Below the pieces are notes generated by a model. That model worked only from the letters and a program-made list of their open reading frames with translations, was not told the origin of the DNA and did no database searches. A program made the position numbers and the translations under genes. From positions 1-58,680 of IMG/VR virus record IMGVR_UViG_3300036911_000012: DNA of 58,680 nucleotides; one strand, 5' to 3'. Shown here one piece after another: positions 1-6,537 of the stretch; position 1 is the stretch's first letter; the number at the start of each line of letters is the position of its first letter. The stretch comes from a virus.

Positions 1-64
1 TGCGAGGCATGTAGGGCAGTTGGTCGCATCCCCTACTCAACAAGACGACCATTGGAGATAGATC

Positions 65-1099
65 ATGGCGAAGAAGATCAAGCACCCCCTGCCGGTTGAA
101 GCCGCTACCGTTGAGGCGGAGGGGAGCGTTGTAGTGGCGGTTGAGGGGGGCGAGTACACTCAGGCTGAGGCCGAGAGCGCGCACGTTGCGGGCGTCGAGA
201 CTGTCGAGGTGTTCGACCCTAGCACGGGCAAGGTCGAGACTGTCGTCGCGACCCCCGAGATTACCCCCAAGAGTAACGCCCCCGCCGACTACGTGGAGAC
301 GGACCCGTCGATTCTGGCGGGGGCGAACTCCCAGAACGGACTAGTGCGCGACCGGGCCAAGTTGCTGACCGACGTTGGGCGCCTGGGCAAGGCGGATGGC
401 TCGGGCAAGGCGAGTAAGGTCGCTCTGGCAGAGCGTGTGGTCGAGGCTTCCGAAAATGGAATAATCGGCACGGACGATGCGGAACGCATATACGAGAAGT
501 TCCGCACGGCTTCGGCAGCGGCAGCCGGTAAGCTGGCTGCCGATGAGCAGTCCAAGGACTCAAGGGACGTGCAAGTATCGAAGCTGCGACGATTCATAGA
601 AGTCGGCAAGGCGTTCGACAATTCCTGGAATATATTTGAGACGGCTGTAGACATGCATGTGCAGGCGCTCGGCGGCGACGACAAGAAGCTACTGCGCGTC
701 CACTCGTGCTACGAGTCGCTCGTAGCCGTGGCTAGGGCTCAGTTGCGCGACCGATGGGGGATCAAGCTCTCTGAGGATGACATCCGCAAGGTACTGTTTA
801 AGGAGTACGAGGAGCCCAAGGAGACTACCGGCCTCGATCTCGTCAAGCACGCGTTAAAGAACATGGAGCAAGCAATGAGCGGCCGCAAGGCCGGCACTGA
901 CCGGCCGGCGCGTGAGCCGCTGCGACATGACAACATCCTCGAGGCTGTAGGTCACATACGCTTCGTAATATCCGAACTCGACCCGGAGTTCTTTGCCAAG
1001 GAGGAGGCGGAGCGCGCCGCCGCTGAGAAGAAGGAGTTGGCTGCGATCCAGAAAGCCGAGAAGAAAGCCGCTGGCAAGGCGGCCACGGTCGCCGCGTAA
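65..1099 (+). CDS. Hypothetical phage protein, 344 aa
   Basis: I do not recognise the family. The protein has an acidic, Glu/Val-rich first 70 residues, a central probably helical region (about 90-250) and a Lys/Ala/Glu-rich C-terminal tail that looks like a charged coiled coil (about 305-344). The start follows a GGAGA Shine-Dalgarno sequence 7 bases upstream. It is the first gene of the left arm and is followed by two hairpins, so it may be transcribed as a short separate message. One palindrome copy (261-276) lies in the reading frame around residues 66-71. A role as an abundant early or nucleoprotein-type factor is possible but unsupported. Confidence 0.85.
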   Translation: MAKKIKHPLPVEAATVEAEGSVVVAVEGGEYTQAEAESAHVAGVETVEVFDPSTGKVETVVATPEITPKSNAPADYVETDPSILAGANSQNGLVRDRAKLLTDVGRLGKADGSGKASKVALAERVVEASENGIIGTDDAERIYEKFRTASAAAAGKLAADEQSKDSRDVQVSKLRRFIEVGKAFDNSWNIFETAVDMHVQALGGDDKKLLRVHSCYESLVAVARAQLRDRWGIKLSEDDIRKVLFKEYEEPKETTGLDLVKHALKNMEQAMSGRKAGTDRPAREPLRHDNILEAVGHIRFVISELDPEFFAKEEAERAAAEKKELAAIQKAEKKAAGKAATVAA

Positions 1100-1100
1100 C

Positions 1101-1168
1101 ATTCCTTCGCACCCTCCCACGAAGGAATACTTGGCCCGCGTATGTTAACTCATACGCGGGTTACTTTT
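1101..1168 (+). terminator. Two tandem hairpins, second followed by T-rich tract
   Basis: Immediately after the stop codon of the first gene, 1101-1109 pairs perfectly with 1120-1128 (9 bp, 10-base loop). Next, 1135-1144 pairs with 1151-1160 (10 bp, 6-base loop), followed by TTACTTTT. The second hairpin has the form of a Rho-independent terminator, although its T tract is interrupted and overlaps a palindrome copy at 1161. Confidence 0.6.
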
Positions 1169-1290
1169 GAGAGTAGGTCGCCCGCTACTCGGGCACAGCG
1201 CCGTAGGGCCAAATGCGACTGGCATCGCTCAAATCGCGGAACCTTTGCCAGAAGGTCAAGGGCGAGCGGGCGGCCTACTCCCACAAGTAA
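1161..1290. repeat. Extended inverted repeat built on two palindrome copies
   Basis: 1161-1187 and the reverse complement of 1264-1290 match at about 24 of 27 positions. Each arm carries one copy of the genome-wide palindrome at its outer end and a GCCCGCT/AGCGGGC stem at its inner end, enclosing 76 bp. The whole lies in the 259-bp gap between the genes at 65-1099 and 1359-1625. It could form a cruciform or a structured RNA; I see no gene in the enclosed DNA. Confidence 0.6.
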
Positions 1291-1358
1291 CCCACAAGGG
1301 TGCTTGAACTAGCGGATAACCGAGACACTCCCTTCCACACACAACCTAGGAGCGCGAC

Positions 1359-1625
1359 ATGCGCAAGCCCAACATCAAGTCGTCGACCAAGCCGGAAGCC
1401 AACGCCGCCAAGGAGCCCGAGCATGAGTTGCCTCTCCCGGAGTTGACGTACATGGAACAGATTCGTTCGTCCATCTACAGAGCGCGCACCGCCGTCCACG
1501 CTGCGGAAGCCGACTACCGGATCGCTGACGATGACCTCTCCACCAACGAGGTGGTCGAGATCATGCGCGACCTCAAGAGCCTCGCGCGTACCGTGGCGCA
1601 GATGGCTGCGTATGTCGGCATCTGA
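1359..1625 (+). CDS. Hypothetical protein, 88 aa
   Basis: Small protein of unknown family. The N-terminal 30 residues are charged and Pro/Lys-rich, followed by a helical segment (about 31-88) rich in Ala, Arg and Glu. The start is preceded by AGGAG about 8 bases upstream. It lies 18 bases before the next gene, with a palindrome copy (1623-1638) that overlaps its stop codon and supplies the ribosome-binding site of that gene. Confidence 0.75.
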   Translation: MRKPNIKSSTKPEANAAKEPEHELPLPELTYMEQIRSSIYRARTAVHAAEADYRIADDDLSTNEVVEIMRDLKSLARTVAQMAAYVGI

Positions 1626-1643
1626 CTCCAAGGAGTAACCCCC

Positions 1644-1955
1644 ATGCCGAACGGCCTGTACACAGACAACGACCGCAAGCCGGTTATCGTCCGCGCTAAA
1701 GACGCGGGCGTCCATTTTGGTACGCTTGTGTCCTACGAAGGGCGCACTGTCGTACTTGAGAACTCGCATCGTTTGTGGTCGTGGAAGGCCGCAGGGGGAG
1801 TGGCGCTAAGTGGAGTAGCCGCGACGTCACTTGTGGCCAGCGAGTCCAAGGTTGACGCTCTGGTTGCGCGCATTGTGATACTGGATGCGTGCGAAATTAT
1901 TGAGTGCACACTGGATGCGGCGGCCAGCATTGCGGGGGCCTGGGCGCATGCATAG
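1644..1955 (+). CDS. DUF6948-like phage protein, 103 aa
   Basis: The pattern of a VIVR start, AGVHFGTL, VVLENSHRLWSWK and an EIIECT segment near residue 85 matches, from memory, the DUF6948 family of small phage proteins of unknown function. The ribosome-binding site is the GGAG of the palindrome copy at 1623-1638. The reading frame stops (TAG 1953) just before a long Gly-rich hexanucleotide repeat that is open in the +1 frame. A low-complexity tail of that kind may be reached by an overlapping ATG (1948) or by frameshifting; that part is inference. Confidence 0.75.
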   Translation: MPNGLYTDNDRKPVIVRAKDAGVHFGTLVSYEGRTVVLENSHRLWSWKAAGGVALSGVAATSLVASESKVDALVARIVILDACEIIECTLDAAASIAGAWAHA

Positions 1956-2250
1956 CGTTGTCCTCTCCCAAGATGGCTCTAGCTCTGGCTCTGGCTCTGG
2001 CGATGGCTCTGGCTCTGGCGATGGCTCTGGCGATGGCGATGGCTCTGGCTATGGCTCTGGCGATGGCGATGGCTCTGGCGATGGCTCTGGCTATGGCTCT
2101 GGCAGTGGCTATGGCTATGGCGATGGCGATGGCTATGGCTATGGCTCTGGCAGTGGCGATGGCGATGGCTCTGGCTATGGCGATGGCGATGGCTCTGGCG
2201 ATGGCTATGGCTCTGGCTCTGGCGATGGCTCTGGCGATGGCTCTGGCTAA
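1948..2250 (+). CDS. Gly-Ser/Asp/Tyr dipeptide-repeat protein or tail, 100 aa
   Basis: An ATG overlapping the last codons of the upstream gene opens a frame of about ten ordinary residues followed by some 90 residues made only of Gly alternating with Ser, Asp or Tyr. The composition is disordered and sticky, reminiscent of phase-separating or silk-like sequences. No stop codons occur in several frames over the repeat, so coding is not proven: the same DNA reads as an Ala-Leu/Met repeat in another plus frame. It may be translated by coupling to, or frameshifting from, the DUF6948-like gene. It has no recognisable domain. Confidence 0.4.
   Translation: MHSVVLSQDGSSSGSGSGDGSGSGDGSGDGDGSGYGSGDGDGSGDGSGYGSGSGYGYGDGDGYGYGSGSGDGDGSGYGDGDGSGDGYGSGSGDGSGDGSG
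1975..2247 (+). repeat. Degenerate hexanucleotide tandem repeat (GGCTCT/GGCGAT/GGCTAT)
   Basis: About 45 hexamers, each GGC followed by TCT, GAT, TAT or AGT, run without interruption for 273 bp. The period keeps one reading frame, and length changes by slippage would alter repeat number without breaking it. No comparable repeat occurs elsewhere in the window. Confidence 0.95.
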
Positions 2251-2313
2251 GAACCCAGAACTATCATGTTTTTGCGCGCGCACTTTTTGCCACGCGTAGA
2301 AAGGGAACGTGCA

Positions 2314-2553
2314 ATGGACGCGAAACACAAATGGGCGAGGATAATTCGCCCGGTCGAACCCAATCAGCTCCCCGCTGGTCTCGCCGCGCACTTACTCCCA
2401 GAAGTAAACGTCGTTGAGGTTGACCGGCGCATCTTCAACCCGAGTGACGAGCCGCTTGTGCGGCAACTGTTGAACGGCGATGGTCCGTGGGGGCATGAAT
2501 ACTATGGCGGAGACATTCCTGGCGCGGGTGTGCAACCCGACGTGGCCGATTGA
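2314..2553 (+). CDS. Hypothetical protein, 79 aa
   Basis: Unknown small protein. I chose the ATG at 2314 because GGGAACG lies just upstream and the sequence before it follows directly on the repeat. It carries a palindrome copy (2392-2407) in frame. The DNA is coding-like in this frame up to 2553, where it overlaps the next putative gene. Confidence 0.6.
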   Translation: MDAKHKWARIIRPVEPNQLPAGLAAHLLPEVNVVEVDRRIFNPSDEPLVRQLLNGDGPWGHEYYGGDIPGAGVQPDVAD

Positions 2554-2728
2554 ATCTGGTCGTGAGGGCATGCCCATCGCCGAAGTCAACATACCCTGGT
2601 ACATGGCGACCAGCCCGATGTTTGGTGAGCAGTTGGACGTGACGTTCACCCTCAATCTAACAGGAGACACCAATGAAACTTTCGGAAGTGGAAGCGAGAA
2701 TACCGGCATGGTACGCGGCAAGTTCTGA
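2504..2728 (+). CDS. Hypothetical protein, 74 aa, overlapping the MoxR gene
   Basis: This frame fills the otherwise empty 2554-2672 stretch and looks coding there, with mixed hydrophobic and Trp/Tyr/Phe-containing sequence around residues 15-55. It overlaps the start of the ATPase gene by 56 bases, so its last residues may be fortuitous, and no strong ribosome-binding site is visible. An upstream ATG at 2480 is also possible. No function can be assigned. Confidence 0.4.
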   Translation: MAETFLARVCNPTWPIESGREGMPIAEVNIPWYMATSPMFGEQLDVTFTLNLTGDTNETFGSGSENTGMVRGKF

Positions 2729-3770
2729 GCCCAAAGGGCCGAGCTTCCACCTCAAGTCCAAGCCGGGCAGGGGCAAAACTTCTGTACTGGAACTGTCGCC
2801 CGGCTTGCTCAAGCGCGCCTTTGGCGATGGCGCGTACGGCTGCGTCACGATCAACGGCGCTAACGCCACGTTGAGCACGCTCTGCGGCTATCTCTGGCCG
2901 ACCGAGCATGATGGCGTCAAGTATTCCGAGTTTACGCGCCCGTTCTGGTGGTTTACTCCCGAGGGTAAGCCTCTGGACGCGTACGTCGGGGGCGTGATTA
3001 TCATCGACGAAGAGGACAAGCTCGGCCTCGACGAGAAGAAAATATGCGGCGAGGCCGCACTGTCCAAAGTGCTGGCGGGGCATCGCCTTCCGCCCGGCTG
3101 GGTCGTCTGGTTTGCGGGTAATCTCCAGACCGACCGCTCGGGATCGACTAAGCAGTTCGATCACCTTATCAACCGCCGTAACGAGATCAACATCGACGAC
3201 GACATTTTGTCGCTTGTCAAGTGGATGACTTCGCAGAAGTGCTTGCCGGAAACCATCGCGTTCGCGGAAGAAAACCCGCAATGCGTGTTCATGGACGCGC
3301 CCAAGGAGCAGGGGCCGTGGATGACTCCCAGGAGTCTGGTGGCGCAAGACACGTATTTGCGTGCTCTTATGAGCACGTTCTCGACCGACGACATCCCGAC
3401 CGATGCAACGACTATCGAGGAAGTTGCGGGCGGCGTCGGCGCGAGCGCGGCAGCGCAATTGTTTGCGACCATACGGCTCGGCCTGGAGCTGCCCAAGTAC
3501 GAGGAGATCATCGCCCGGCCTCGCGATATCCATGTGCCCACCAAGCCTGACGCCTTGCGTTTAGCGTCGTACAAGCTGGCCTCTCGCGTCAAGGACGAAG
3601 AAGTCACGCCGGTGCTGACGTACATGACGCGAGCGCCTGACGAGTTCCAAGTCATCTTCGCCAAGATGGCGATCAAGCGCAGCCCTAGGCTGGTGATGCA
3701 CAAGGACTTCGGAGCATGGTGCAGCAAGAAAGCGAGTCTCCTAGCAGTGCTGGGTGCGTTTGGGAAGTAG
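2673..3770 (+). CDS. MoxR-type AAA+ ATPase
   Basis: A 365-aa P-loop ATPase with Walker A at residues 29-36 (SKPGRGKT, Lys35) and Walker B at about 107-114 (VIIIDEED, Asp112-Glu113), followed by a sensor-like segment (WFAGN, about 148-152). The small domain at residues 225-330 fits the MoxR/RavA group. MoxR proteins act as chaperone-like ATPases with a VWA partner, and the gene at 4155 encodes exactly such a partner, so the two probably work together. The start follows AGGAGA with 5-base spacing. Palindrome copies lie at 2953 and 3322. In a phage the role is not established: particle maturation, remodelling of a host complex or counter-defence are options. Confidence 0.85.
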   Translation: MKLSEVEARIPAWYAASSEPKGPSFHLKSKPGRGKTSVLELSPGLLKRAFGDGAYGCVTINGANATLSTLCGYLWPTEHDGVKYSEFTRPFWWFTPEGKPLDAYVGGVIIIDEEDKLGLDEKKICGEAALSKVLAGHRLPPGWVVWFAGNLQTDRSGSTKQFDHLINRRNEINIDDDILSLVKWMTSQKCLPETIAFAEENPQCVFMDAPKEQGPWMTPRSLVAQDTYLRALMSTFSTDDIPTDATTIEEVAGGVGASAAAQLFATIRLGLELPKYEEIIARPRDIHVPTKPDALRLASYKLASRVKDEEVTPVLTYMTRAPDEFQVIFAKMAIKRSPRLVMHKDFGAWCSKKASLLAVLGAFGK

Positions 3771-3859
3771 ATATAGTTACCCACGCAGACTTACTCGTGG
3801 AAGTAAGTCTGTACCAACGTACGCCGCCACCATACCCCACTAAAATCTGGTAGTGACAC

Positions 3860-4078
3860 ATGCGAACAGTTTTTTCGATTGACGTGAAGGTCGACATTGA
3901 CAGCGGCGACACGGAGCGCGCCCAAGTCATGCTCGAAACTATGAAGAACGCCGCGCAGCAATTGTTTGCGCAGATGACGCTTCTTGCCGGCAAGCGCCCG
4001 CCTGAGGTGGCAGTGCGTACGTCGGACAGCATGCACGGGCAGCAGGACATTGAGTTGTTCCAGGCCCCAAAAGGGTAA
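3860..4078 (+). CDS. Hypothetical protein, 72 aa, between the MoxR and VWA genes
   Basis: Small unknown protein with an N-terminal beta-like segment (residues 2-13), a helix (about 17-45) and a short Gln-rich end. Its position between the ATPase and VWA genes suggests it belongs to the same transcription unit and perhaps the same complex. The upstream gap (3771-3859) contains a palindrome copy at 3791. Confidence 0.65.
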   Translation: MRTVFSIDVKVDIDSGDTERAQVMLETMKNAAQQLFAQMTLLAGKRPPEVAVRTSDSMHGQQDIELFQAPKG

Positions 4079-4154
4079 GCGGTCGGCCACTACCATGTGC
4101 ACTAGACCGCCTCCAATCGGCAGATGGACGGCTATAACTCCCAGGAGTAATACC

Positions 4155-5489
4155 ATGGCATACTTGCAAGACACCGACGCCAAAGTCTCAGGCGAGCAAG
4201 GCCAGTGGCCCCGGCTCAAGCTCGATCACGTCCAACAGGCCAAGTGGAACGAGACCCGCACGGCGGTGCTGTGGTCGCAGCCCGCGTTCGCCGACATCTG
4301 GTACTCGATGATGACCGATAGCAAAGGCGAAACAGCCTGGTTTACGGATCAAGTCCCTATTGCGGCGACGGATGACCATTACCTCTACCTCAACCCTAAG
4401 ACGTTCTTCGAGTACAAGCTCGCAACTCGCGTGTTTGGGTGCTGCCACGAAATCCTGCACTGCATGTTCGCGCACTGCACGCAGCTCCATCACTTGAGCA
4501 AGAAGGGCGTGGTGAAGTACGCCGATGGCAAGGAACTCCCGTTCGACAACGAGACCTTTCAGCGCAGCATGGATGCGGTTATCAACGCGATACTCGTGGC
4601 GTCCAACGTCGGCGAGATCGACCCCGCATTCGTTCTGGACAAACGCATCCCTGCCGACATGAGCGTGCTCGACGCATACCGTGTCATGTATGTCAAGCAG
4701 CCCCCGCAGCCCAAGAGCAACAAGGGCGACGGTGGCGCCAAGAGCCAGCCTACTCCTGGGGGTAAGCCGGGTGGCTACGACGAACATCTGCGCCCCGGCC
4801 AAGCTGAGGGCAAGGACGAGAACGAAGCGGAGAGCGGGCGCAACGAGACAGAATGGCGTACGGCTGTGGCCGCTGCGATGGCGTCCGCGCGCATGCAGGG
4901 CAATCTGCCCGGCACGCTGGAACGGCTCTTTGGGAAGTTGATGACGCCAGAGGTGGACTGGACGGACTTGCTGCGCTCGGCGCTCACTCGCAAGCTCGGC
5001 GTGGGCGGCGGCTCGTGGGAACAGCTCGACCCTGCCATGGTCATCCGTGGCATCGGGTCGCCTGGGCGCGTGTCGTTTGGTGCGGGCCGCATCGAGGTCG
5101 CCGTGGACACTTCCGGGAGTATCACGCAGAGTATGATGGACAGGTTCATGTCGGAGGTCGGCGGTATCATCGACGATGTGCGCCCAAAGCGGCTCGTGCT
5201 TACGCAGTGCGACTATGTCGTGCACGAACGCGTCGAGTGCGACGATGGCGCAGACCTCCAGCGTAAAATCCTGGGCGGCGGCGGCACGGCGTTCGCGCCG
5301 GTGTTCAAGCGTATCGCCGAAGAGGATGACGAGCCCGACGTGCTTGTGTACTTCACGGACGGATACGGTTCGTTCCCGCCCAACCCCGGCTACCCAGTTA
5401 TATGGGCTAACATCACTAAGGGTATCAGCGACAGCCACTATCCTTTCGGAGAAGTGGTGTTCGTGCCCCTCACCAACTCCAAGGAGTAA
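4155..5489 (+). CDS. VWA/metallopeptidase-like protein (DUF2201 type), MoxR partner
   Basis: A 444-aa protein with two domains. The N-terminal half has a zincin-like HEILH motif (His98-Glu99...His102) as in the DUF2201 N-terminal metallopeptidase-like domain. A Gly/Pro/Lys-rich linker spans about 183-235. The C-terminal half is a VWA domain with the metal-binding DTSGS (Asp318-Ser322), and a second Asp (FTDGYG, about 402) fits the same fold. Such proteins pair with MoxR ATPases. I chose the ATG at 4155 because the palindrome copy at 4135-4150 gives a GGAG ribosome-binding site and the longer reading frame upstream overlaps the previous gene. The stop codon is part of another palindrome copy (5474-5489). 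Confidence 0.85.
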   Translation: MAYLQDTDAKVSGEQGQWPRLKLDHVQQAKWNETRTAVLWSQPAFADIWYSMMTDSKGETAWFTDQVPIAATDDHYLYLNPKTFFEYKLATRVFGCCHEILHCMFAHCTQLHHLSKKGVVKYADGKELPFDNETFQRSMDAVINAILVASNVGEIDPAFVLDKRIPADMSVLDAYRVMYVKQPPQPKSNKGDGGAKSQPTPGGKPGGYDEHLRPGQAEGKDENEAESGRNETEWRTAVAAAMASARMQGNLPGTLERLFGKLMTPEVDWTDLLRSALTRKLGVGGGSWEQLDPAMVIRGIGSPGRVSFGAGRIEVAVDTSGSITQSMMDRFMSEVGGIIDDVRPKRLVLTQCDYVVHERVECDDGADLQRKILGGGGTAFAPVFKRIAEEDDEPDVLVYFTDGYGSFPPNPGYPVIWANITKGISDSHYPFGEVVFVPLTNSKE

Positions 5490-5492
5490 GCC

Positions 5493-6269
5493 ATGGGCTT
5501 CCTGCATGAGACGCTAGTACGTCGAGTCGTCTTATGGTGCGAGAACGAGCGCGACGCTATGGCGCAGGCTATCCTCACGCCCATGGATGCGCACAAGGTG
5601 TATGCTGCGCTTGTGCCCAACAAGCGCGACGCTGTGGCGTTGGCGCATGTGGGGAGCATGTACCGGGCGGGATGCAAATCGCAGTGGGGTGGCCAACTGA
5701 CGGGGATGGAGTGTGGGGTGGAGGCGCGCATTACGTTCTGTGGCGACGATATGCGGGGCCTGTTTATCTTTCCGGTCGGGAATGGGTATGAGTACATGCC
5801 TTGCCTGAATGTGCGCGACCTAGGCGAAGCCCGCCAGGACCTTGAGGCGGCGGTGAGCGCTGTAATGGAGTGGAATGCGGCGCTCCGGGCGTTCCACTGG
5901 GTCGACAGTCATGCCCAGAGTATAGACGACTTCACACATTTTACGCCGTGGGTGGCAGACTCGTTCGGTGAGGGGCGTATCAACGTGGCGGAGTTCGATG
6001 CTGGCTTCAGGCGAGACACGCACTCTTGCAAACTTGAGATCGCGCGGCTATTAAAGCGTACACCTCCTAAGAACACGCGCCCCATGCCCAAGGAGTTGCT
6101 GAGCGTTTGCCGGGGGATCAGCGCACTGCGCGGGCGTATGAAACTCTTGGAGCGCAGAGAGTTTAGAAGCCCCCAGCCGGGTATGTGCGCCGTTGAATCG
6201 TTGGACGTTAGCACTGCGGTTGACACGCGCTTTGCGGAGGTAGCTGCGGCGTGGGCGTGGGTGAGTTAG
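5493..6269 (+). CDS. Hypothetical protein, 258 aa
   Basis: I do not recognise this protein. It starts 3 bases after the VWA gene, using GGAG from the palindrome copy at 5474, so translation is probably coupled. It has a Cys/Trp-containing N-terminal half (about 1-130) and a basic C-terminal part (residues 175-235, many Arg and Lys). The tight linkage to the MoxR/VWA pair suggests it serves the same process. Confidence 0.75.
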   Translation: MGFLHETLVRRVVLWCENERDAMAQAILTPMDAHKVYAALVPNKRDAVALAHVGSMYRAGCKSQWGGQLTGMECGVEARITFCGDDMRGLFIFPVGNGYEYMPCLNVRDLGEARQDLEAAVSAVMEWNAALRAFHWVDSHAQSIDDFTHFTPWVADSFGEGRINVAEFDAGFRRDTHSCKLEIARLLKRTPPKNTRPMPKELLSVCRGISALRGRMKLLERREFRSPQPGMCAVESLDVSTAVDTRFAEVAAAWAWVS

Positions 6270-6308
6270 TAGTGCGTTGCCTTGGGCTTACTCCTGGGAG
6301 TTAACGGC

Positions 6309-6497
6309 ATGTGGGTAGTCGAGACACTACGGACAGTCGAGGAGGGGGAGTTCCCCGTGTGGGTGCCGGTTGATCCCGAGCGGCCCACGTATGACTCTTA
6401 TGCAGAGGCCGCACATGCGCACGACGATTATAGAAATTCGCACCCTCGCGCGCGCATCCGCATGGAGCGACGACGGTTTGCCCCAGGCGAAGAATGA
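6309..6497 (+). CDS. Hypothetical protein, 62 aa
   Basis: A short protein whose N-terminal half reads like a small beta-sheet module (VVETLRTVEEGEFPVWVPVD) and whose C-terminus is Arg-rich. The ATG at 6309 follows GGGAG, supplied by the palindrome copy at 6288-6303. The in-frame ATG further upstream lies inside that palindrome and is less likely. Function unknown. Confidence 0.65.
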   Translation: MWVVETLRTVEEGEFPVWVPVDPERPTYDSYAEAAHAHDDYRNSHPRARIRMERRRFAPGEE

Positions 6498-6537
6498 ACC
6501 GCGCATGGCGCGCAACTAGAAATGGTGGAGCGAATAA

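Noticed and set aside
1181-1270. tRNA-like 7-bp acceptor stem spanning 90 bases
   Set aside because: GCCCGCT/AGCGGGC fits an acceptor stem, but there is no T-arm directly before the 3' strand, no TTC-type T-loop in place and no anticodon arm. The stem is better explained as part of the inverted repeat.
1904-2299. Plus-strand Ala-Leu/Met repeat frame
   Set aside because: Open only through repeat periodicity; the Gly-Ser/Asp/Tyr frame has the better start (overlapping ATG and ordinary leading residues).
1897-2391. 164-aa minus-strand reading frame over the hexanucleotide repeat
   Set aside because: It exists only because the repeat has no stops on that strand; the flanking parts are antisense to plausible plus-strand genes and show no ribosome-binding site.
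5107-5122. Further palindrome copy in the VWA DTSGS codons
   Set aside because: Three mismatches in 12 and it coincides with a catalytic motif constrained by protein function, so it was not counted.
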